A stretch of 10,093 bases of DNA from Desulfobacteraceae bacterium (GTDB taxonomy: Bacteria > Desulfobacterota > DSM-4660 > Desulfatiglandales > Desulfatiglandaceae), in the NCBI GenBank assembly GCA_030589225.1, contig JAUUWD010000027.1:1-10093 (forward strand), in the 5' to 3' direction. A program made the translations under genes and the position numbers. The notes under the pieces were generated by a model that ran no database searches, had not been told where the DNA came from, and saw only the letters and a list, made by a program, of their open reading frames with translations. Below, one piece after another: positions 5,178 through 10,093 of this stretch (position 1 is the first letter of the stretch; the number at the start of each line of letters is the position of its first letter).

Positions 5178-7475
5178 GTGGAAAAAGACATTTCTATAAG
5201 TGAAAGTACTCTTACGGCCTGCGATATGCTGTCAAGTGAACGTTACCGGGCCTTTGTGGAGAACATTGAAGACGGGGTATACGAATTAGATATTCATGGG
5301 AACTTCCTGTATTTTAATGACTCTCTGTGCAGGATTTTTGGATACCCGCGAGAGGCAATCCAGTTTCAAAATTTTGCCAACTTTATGGATGAAGAACGTG
5401 CCAAGCAGGGATTTGACGCTTTTACAAGATTGTATCAGACTGGCCAAGGCATTTCAGATCTTATTTGGAAAATTACAAAGAAAGACGGCAAAATCAGCAT
5501 AATTGAACTTTCCGCAAATCTTATTACCAACAAAGCAGGAGAAAAAATTGGGTTTCGCGGCATTGCCCGGGATATCACGGACAAATTTAATGCCCGAGAA
5601 GCCTTGAAAAAATCAGAAAGGCGCTTTAGAACCCTCCTTGATTTCGTTCCATATCCTTTAGTGGTGTTTACCTTAGACGGACATGTTTCCTACCTGAATC
5701 CCGCATTCACTGAAAACTTCGGCTGGACCCTTGCTGAACTGGAGGGGAAAACAATCCCTTATGTCCCGCCCGATCTAGAGGAGGAAACCAGTGAAAACAT
5801 AAAAAAGTTATTTAAAGAAAGGATTATCCGGCGTCAAGAAACTCGCCGCTTGACAAAGGATGGGCGGGTCCTGGATGTGAGCTTCAGGGCCACTGTGTAT
5901 TCTGAAACCGAAGACGCACCTTCCGGTGAACTGGTAATTCTACGGGATATTACCCAGGAAAAACGAATCGCGCGGAACAATGAGGCCCTTCTTCGGATAA
6001 GTATGGCCCTCCCAAAATATCCTGATTTACAGGAACTCCTGGATTTCATTAGCGATGAGATAAAACGTCTTATCGGGACCGAAGGGGCCCTGGTTATACT
6101 CTTGGATGAGGAGAAGAATGAACTTTTCTTTAAGTCCGCAGCCCATGATGATTCAGCCACAGAAAGAAGGATGAAAGAGGTCAGTTTCCCGGCCAACAAA
6201 GGCGTTGCCGGGAAGGTGATCCGGACCGGAAAACCCTGTATCGTTGCGGATACGTCCAAAGATGCAAATTTTTATTCCGGGGTGGATGCACAGGTAGGGT
6301 TTAGGACCCGGAACATGTTAGATGTGCCCCTAAAAAGCAAGGACAGGATCATCGGCGTTTTGTGCGCCATAAACAAAAAGAGTGGTACGTTTGACAGGAC
6401 AGATGTTGAGCTATTGAACATGTTTGCAGGTACCGTGGACCTTTCCATTGAAAATGCAAGGTTCTCGGAAAAGCTGAAAGAAGCTTATAACGAGGTCACA
6501 AGCCTCAATCGGGCAAAGGACAGGGTCATAAACCATCTTTCCCACGAATTGAGGACCCCTCTGTCCATTCTTGGCGCCTCTCTGAGTATTCTGACGAAAA
6601 GGCTTTCCTCCTTACCACGGGAGACATGGGGGCCTACCATAGAGAGGGCACAGCGAAACCTGGACCGCATATTAGAAATGCAGTACGAAGTTGAGGATAT
6701 CATGCGGGACAGGCACTTTGAAACCCGCCATCTTGTTTCGTGGCTGTTGGACGAATGCGCTGATGAATTGGAGTCCCTTTTTGCCGAAGAGGTAGGGGAA
6801 GGCCGGGTGGTTGAGAAAGTAAGAAGTCGTATTGATGAAATATTCGGCGAGACCGAAAGTCCATCTCAGGATATTTTTCTTGATCAATTTGTCCACAAGA
6901 TCTTTGAACAAATCAAACCACTTTTTTCACATCGTCAGGTAGACATCATAACTCGGTTTGAACAAACTCCAGCCATCAAAATGCCGATTGACCCGCTGCA
7001 AAAAGTGGTTGTTGGCCTGATCAAAAACGCCATAGAGAACACTCCAGATGAAAGCAAAATCGAGATTTCTGTGCGAAAAAGGGGCAGAGGAGTGGAGCTA
7101 ATGGTCCATGATTATGGTGTCGGTATCACGGCTGATAATCAGAACCGTATTTTTGAGGGCTTCTTTACAACTCAGGAGACCATGGACTATTCCTCCAAGC
7201 GACCTTATGATTTCAACGCCGGGGGAAAAGGGGCTGATCTTCTGCGCATGAAAATTTTCTCTGAACGCCATAACTTCAAAATCCACATGACTTCTTCAAG
7301 ATGCCCCCATATACCTCTTGACAGGGATATATGCCCAGGGAAAATAAGTAAGTGTACCTTTTGTAAAAAGAATGAAGACTGTCATCGATCCGGGGGCACT
7401 ACATTTTCCGTTTACTTCCCGGTATCTTCTGAAGAAGGCAGGGTTACGGAGGAGAAATATTTTCCATCTGGTTGA
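5178..7475 (+). CDS. Soluble PAS-PAS-GAF histidine kinase with Cys-rich ATPase domain
   Basis: This 765-residue protein has no membrane helix and should be cytoplasmic. Domains in order are: PAS 1 (about 20-138, ending in GIARDITDKF), PAS 2 (about 147-263, ending LRDITQEKR), GAF (about 278-426), HisKA with H-box SHELRTPLS and phosphoacceptor H456, and HATPase_c (about 600-748). The ATPase shows N-box N617, G1 HDYGVGI (644-650), F-box FEGFFTT and an atypical G2 region GGKGADLL (682-689) in place of GTGLGL. Between HisKA and the ATPase lies an unusually long linker (about 516-598). After G2 there is an insert with five cysteines, C709, C719, C726, C729 and C735, just before the last strand (GGTTFSVYFP). 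This could bind zinc or an Fe-S cluster and tie kinase activity to redox state. The GTG start has GGAG at 5166-5169. The gene lies 50 nt after the regulator with no terminator between, so it is probably co-transcribed and may feed the same regulator. Confidence 0.85.
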   Translation: MEKDISISESTLTACDMLSSERYRAFVENIEDGVYELDIHGNFLYFNDSLCRIFGYPREAIQFQNFANFMDEERAKQGFDAFTRLYQTGQGISDLIWKITKKDGKISIIELSANLITNKAGEKIGFRGIARDITDKFNAREALKKSERRFRTLLDFVPYPLVVFTLDGHVSYLNPAFTENFGWTLAELEGKTIPYVPPDLEEETSENIKKLFKERIIRRQETRRLTKDGRVLDVSFRATVYSETEDAPSGELVILRDITQEKRIARNNEALLRISMALPKYPDLQELLDFISDEIKRLIGTEGALVILLDEEKNELFFKSAAHDDSATERRMKEVSFPANKGVAGKVIRTGKPCIVADTSKDANFYSGVDAQVGFRTRNMLDVPLKSKDRIIGVLCAINKKSGTFDRTDVELLNMFAGTVDLSIENARFSEKLKEAYNEVTSLNRAKDRVINHLSHELRTPLSILGASLSILTKRLSSLPRETWGPTIERAQRNLDRILEMQYEVEDIMRDRHFETRHLVSWLLDECADELESLFAEEVGEGRVVEKVRSRIDEIFGETESPSQDIFLDQFVHKIFEQIKPLFSHRQVDIITRFEQTPAIKMPIDPLQKVVVGLIKNAIENTPDESKIEISVRKRGRGVELMVHDYGVGITADNQNRIFEGFFTTQETMDYSSKRPYDFNAGGKGADLLRMKIFSERHNFKIHMTSSRCPHIPLDRDICPGKISKCTFCKKNEDCHRSGGTTFSVYFPVSSEEGRVTEEKYFPSG

Positions 7476-7500
7476 CAAAAAACAGAGATTTCAATATGTT
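7472..7500 (+). promoter_or_regulatory. Candidate sigma-70 promoter for hpt
   Basis: TTGACA (7472-7477), a perfect -35, is followed after 17 nt by TATGTT (7495-7500), a 4-of-6 match to the -10. The -35 contains the stop codon of the upstream kinase. The 98-nt gap to the next gene fits an internal promoter that would let the purine salvage gene be expressed apart from the signalling genes. Confidence 0.5.
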
Positions 7501-7573
7501 TATATGCTAAGATCATCTTCGGTTTCTGAAAAGGATCAGTCTATTTCACGGTCAGCAAAGGACTGGAAGAAAG

Positions 7574-8116
7574 ATGAACCTTCTTGCACTTGAAAAGAGA
7601 ATCTTGGATAAAGAACTTTTAATCCCCAGAAAATCAATTGAAAAGCGGGTAAAGGAACTCGCCAACCAGATATCCTTAGACTATGAGGGGAGGGACCCTG
7701 TCCTAATTGGTGTATTAAAAGGCGTGATCTTTTTCCTGGCCGATCTGGCGAGAGAGCTCAGCATTCCCGCTAAGATAGATTTTATCAGGGCGGCCAGCTA
7801 TGGATCGGGTATGACCTCCGGCCGTACTATCCAATTAACCAAAGACATAGAAATCCCTATCCAGGGAAAACCGGTGATCCTCGTTGAAGATATTGTGGAC
7901 ACCGGTCTGACTTTAACGCATATTATTCAGGAAGTAGAGCGTAAAGGTCCTGAATCCATCAGAATTTGTGCACTCATCGAGAAGCTTGAGCGACAAGAGA
8001 TGAAGGTTCCTATTGATTATTGCGGTTTTCAAATAAAGGAAGGCTTTATTATAGGCTACGGACTTGACTTTGATGAGAAATACCGAAACCTGCCTGACCT
8101 TTATGTTCTGAGGTAA
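7574..8116 (+). CDS. hpt: Hypoxanthine(-guanine) phosphoribosyltransferase
   Basis: This 180-residue cytoplasmic enzyme of purine salvage joins hypoxanthine or guanine to PRPP, giving IMP or GMP and pyrophosphate. Length and motifs are typical. They include the LKG segment (48-50), a flexible loop around ASYGSGMTSG (74-83), the PRPP-binding signature VILVEDIVDTGLTL (101-114), the purine-contact lysine region IEKLER (135-140) and the C-terminal GYGLDFDEKYRNLPDLY (161-177). The ATG has GGAAG four nucleotides upstream of its spacer-start. It follows the kinase by 98 nt, with a likely promoter of its own, and precedes the zinc-ribbon gene by 32 nt, so those two are probably co-transcribed. Xanthine specificity cannot be excluded from sequence, but the family is clear. 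Confidence 0.95.
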   Translation: MNLLALEKRILDKELLIPRKSIEKRVKELANQISLDYEGRDPVLIGVLKGVIFFLADLARELSIPAKIDFIRAASYGSGMTSGRTIQLTKDIEIPIQGKPVILVEDIVDTGLTLTHIIQEVERKGPESIRICALIEKLERQEMKVPIDYCGFQIKEGFIIGYGLDFDEKYRNLPDLYVLR

Positions 8117-8137
8117 GAGGCAATTGTTATCTTCAAC

Positions 8138-8143
8138 AGGAGG
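8138..8143 (+). promoter_or_regulatory. Strong Shine-Dalgarno for the zinc-ribbon gene
   Basis: AGGAGG with a 5-nt spacer precedes the ATG at 8149. This is the best ribosome binding site in the rightward cluster, fixes the start and suggests efficient translation. Confidence 0.8.
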
Positions 8144-8148
8144 GTGAC

Positions 8149-9099
8149 ATGATCATCCAATGTGAAAAGTGCCAGACAAAGTTCAATATTGACGAATCCA
8201 AACTCAAGGAACAGGGTTCCAAAGTCAGATGCTCCCTTTGCAAGCATACTTTTGTGGTGTACCCGCCGGAACAGGGTTATTTTGAAGAGGGAGAGACCAT
8301 GGCCTTGAGCAAAAAAGAGATAGAAAAGACCATGGCACAGGACTTACCAGGGGCCTTGCATGAAGAAGAAATTGAGACCGGACCGGAAGATCAGGCTTCC
8401 CATTTTGATGATGCCCTTGATGAATCACTGGAAGGTCCGGAGGAGGAGGATGCTGCGCCAGTTGATGTTTCCCATGCTCATGCAGAGAAAGAAAAGACTG
8501 GTGACGAAAAGCAACTTGAACCTGCCCATATTAAGGAAAAGACCACTCAAAAGAGGTCCCGGACACGGCATTTGTTGCCTGTTCTTCTTGTGATCGTCCT
8601 TATCCTTATAGGCGCTGCTGCTGCAATATTTCTTTGGGCCCCTGAGATCATTCCTGATTCTCTGTCCATGCTAAAGCCGGTGGAAAAGCAAGAAATAGCC
8701 GACATGGGTGTACGCCGCCTTTCCTTTAAATCGGTTACCGGTTCTTTCGTTGATTCCGAAAATTCAGGGAACCTCTTTGTGATTCGGGGCGAAATAACTA
8801 ACGACTATCCGAAGAGCCGGAGTTTTATCCTTATCAAAGGGAGCATACTGGACGATAAGAACCAGGTAGTGAAGAGAAAGTTGGCTTACGCGGGCAATAA
8901 CTTCAAAGAAGAAGAGATCAGGTCTTTGCCCCTTGAGAAAATCAACAAGGCAATGAAGAATCGGTATGGCATGGGCAGGAAAAATGTCAATGTGGCACCC
9001 GGTGCAAAAATCGCATTCACCATCGCCTTTGAGGACCTGCCAAAGAATTTGAGTGAATTCACTGTGGAGGCGGTAAGTTCATCTCCTGGCACCAAATAG
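8149..9099 (+). CDS. MJ0042 zinc-ribbon / DUF3426 membrane protein
   Basis: This 316-residue protein begins with an MJ0042-type zinc ribbon (1-38) whose ligands are C5-x2-C8 and C28-x2-C31. A long acidic, low-complexity region (about 44-130) follows. A basic stretch (RSRTRH, 136-141) precedes a single membrane helix (about 142-163). The C-terminal part (about 185-310) matches the DUF3426 style, with a beta-rich domain containing the conserved pattern around FVIRGEITND and PGAKIAFTIAFEDLP. By the positive-inside rule the zinc ribbon should be cytoplasmic and the DUF3426 domain periplasmic. This arrangement is common in Desulfobacterota and other proteobacteria, but its function is not established. 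It is separated from hpt by only 32 nt and ends before the terminator at 9132. Confidence 0.85.
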   Translation: MIIQCEKCQTKFNIDESKLKEQGSKVRCSLCKHTFVVYPPEQGYFEEGETMALSKKEIEKTMAQDLPGALHEEEIETGPEDQASHFDDALDESLEGPEEEDAAPVDVSHAHAEKEKTGDEKQLEPAHIKEKTTQKRSRTRHLLPVLLVIVLILIGAAAAIFLWAPEIIPDSLSMLKPVEKQEIADMGVRRLSFKSVTGSFVDSENSGNLFVIRGEITNDYPKSRSFILIKGSILDDKNQVVKRKLAYAGNNFKEEEIRSLPLEKINKAMKNRYGMGRKNVNVAPGAKIAFTIAFEDLPKNLSEFTVEAVSSSPGTK

Positions 9100-9131
9100 T
9101 CAGGCATGAACCTTCCATGGATCGACACGTA

Positions 9132-9157
9132 AAAGGGGCATTATGTTATGCCCCTTT
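9132..9157. terminator. Bidirectional terminator between convergent genes
   Basis: AAAGGGGCAT (9132-9141) and ATGCCCCTTT (9148-9157) form a perfect 10-bp stem with a 6-nt loop. It lies 32 nt after the stop of the zinc-ribbon gene and 25 nt beyond the end of the leftward nucleotidyltransferase gene. Short T-runs are available on both sides, mostly within the stem ends. It can therefore serve both converging transcripts. Confidence 0.8.
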
Positions 9158-9181
9158 GCTGTTATTGGGAACACGATGTCA

Positions 9182-9994
9182 TTAACTTAATGTACATTCC
9201 TTAAAAATTTTCTGGGCTTTTATAAGTGCAGGAAGATCGTCTACCCCCATCACCTCATCTTCGTTCTCTGAAATCACAAATCCAACAGGTAGTCCGTCAT
9301 TGTGCATGTATTCTACAATATCCGTAATAAAGTACTCTTTTACCTCTCTCAACTGTCCATTGATCTCTTTTTGAACCTTATGAGGCCTTGATGCAAGCAC
9401 CAGGAGATATCTGAGAATATCCTCTTTTTTTCCGGCATATATCCCTGAATTGCAGACCTGAAAAGCCTGCTGCTTGTCTTCCGGGTATTCTCTCCAGTAT
9501 TTCCATTCGATTATTTTACATACCCGGGGTCCTTCTATTTCCAGGACCCCATATTGTTTTTTGGATTCCGGGCGGAAGCCAAGGACCATTAAGCTATTGT
9601 CGCTTAGGCCCTTGACCAGCGACCTGTATGTGGCCTCTTTGACGAACGGGACATCACCCATAGTAACGATGAGTTGATCACAGTCCTGTCTTTCCAGAAA
9701 TGCCCGGGCTGAAAGCAGGCCTCCCCCTGTTCCATTGAGTTCGGGCTGTTCGCAGTATGTGGGGTAAAAATCTCGGGTGGCCTCCATCACCGCTTCTTTC
9801 TGGTAATTGACAACCAGGGCTTTTGGGCCATCCGGCAGGCTGCTCAGGATTTGTAAAAGAATGGGATGTCTTCCCTTGTAAGGAGATTCTTCGGAGATCA
9901 ATGGCAGAAGGGTTTTGTTACCGTCAAATTCCTTCATGCGGCTCCCCCTGCCAGCGGCAAGGATCACGGATGCTGTTTTTGCGCTCTCTTCCAA
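9182..9994 (-). CDS. GlmU-like nucleotidyltransferase, stand-alone N-terminal domain
   Basis: This 270-residue sugar-1-phosphate nucleotidyltransferase-fold protein has the NTP-binding signature LAAGRGSRM (12-20) with K27. It also has a base-binding segment EQPELNGTGGG (82-92), the metal-binding GDVPF (113-117), YGVLE (148-152), IIEWK (161-165), NSGIYA (182-187) and EYFITDIV (220-227). These follow the order of the uridyltransferase half of GlmU. The left-handed beta-helix acetyltransferase half is absent, since the protein ends soon after VMGVDD. It probably activates a sugar phosphate with UTP or another NTP for a cell-surface polymer, but the substrate cannot be read from sequence. The start is TTG at 9994, preceded by GGAG (10000-10003 on the complement) with a 5-nt spacer. 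A nearby ATG at 10005 is out of frame. The gene converges with the zinc-ribbon gene. Confidence 0.82.
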   Translation of the reverse strand: MEESAKTASVILAAGRGSRMKEFDGNKTLLPLISEESPYKGRHPILLQILSSLPDGPKALVVNYQKEAVMEATRDFYPTYCEQPELNGTGGGLLSARAFLERQDCDQLIVTMGDVPFVKEATYRSLVKGLSDNSLMVLGFRPESKKQYGVLEIEGPRVCKIIEWKYWREYPEDKQQAFQVCNSGIYAGKKEDILRYLLVLASRPHKVQKEINGQLREVKEYFITDIVEYMHNDGLPVGFVISENEDEVMGVDDLPALIKAQKIFKECTLS

Positions 9995-10093
9995 GACTTC
10001 TCCATTTTACTGTTCTAAAATCACCCCTATTTAACAGAACTCCACTTTAGAGGCAAGCCAAAAGGCGAACCTGGCCAGGGCTAAGTCATTTAA

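Noticed and set aside
7372..7593. Rightward 73-codon frame across the kinase end and the hpt start
   Set aside because: It overlaps two well-supported genes in another frame and has no recognisable features.
10003..10005. ATG on the complement as start for the nucleotidyltransferase
   Set aside because: It is out of frame with the conserved LAAGRGSRM reading frame; the in-frame start is TTG at 9994.

Overview
The window looks like the chromosome of an anaerobic Desulfobacterota-type (deltaproteobacterial) bacterium. This is inferred from moderate GC content, multi-PAS kinases, sigma-54 regulation, an MJ0042/DUF3426 protein, and intergenic tandem repeats of a kind I associate with that group. 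No taxonomic marker gene is present, so the assignment rests on gene style.

Layout. Bases 1-1521 are mostly non-coding and AT-rich. They hold one small leftward gene (545-769) encoding a 74-residue MshEN-like domain protein. That gene has a strong Shine-Dalgarno sequence, a well-matched sigma-54 promoter upstream (865-880), a perfect 8+8 bp dyad further upstream (1006-1029) and a Rho-independent terminator downstream (341-381). The whole unit lies between two near-identical 41-nt repeats. From 1522 a rightward cluster begins: a membrane sensor histidine kinase, a small coiled-coil lipoprotein and a sigma-54-dependent response regulator. The order and domain content match the enterobacterial GlrK-QseG-GlrR (QseE-QseG-QseF) system. 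A second, soluble PAS-PAS-GAF kinase with an odd cysteine-rich ATPase domain follows (5178-7475). Next come hypoxanthine phosphoribosyltransferase (7574-8116), which may have its own sigma-70 promoter, and a zinc-ribbon/DUF3426 membrane protein (8149-9099). A bidirectional terminator separates this run from a leftward GlmU-like nucleotidyltransferase (9182-9994).

How the parts may work together. The kinase/lipoprotein/regulator trio should sense an envelope condition and activate RNA polymerase-sigma-54. The only convincing sigma-54 promoter I found in the window lies just upstream of the trio and points away from it, into the MshEN-like gene. In E. coli the GlrR target glmY likewise sits directly upstream of glrK. 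The working hypothesis is therefore a local circuit: envelope signal, then the GlrR-like activator, then a tiny possible c-di-GMP-binding protein and its long 3' untranslated RNA. The activator's sigma-54 contact loop reads GSFTHA instead of GAFTGA, and the second kinase carries a five-cysteine cluster inside its ATPase domain. Both are specific, checkable oddities.
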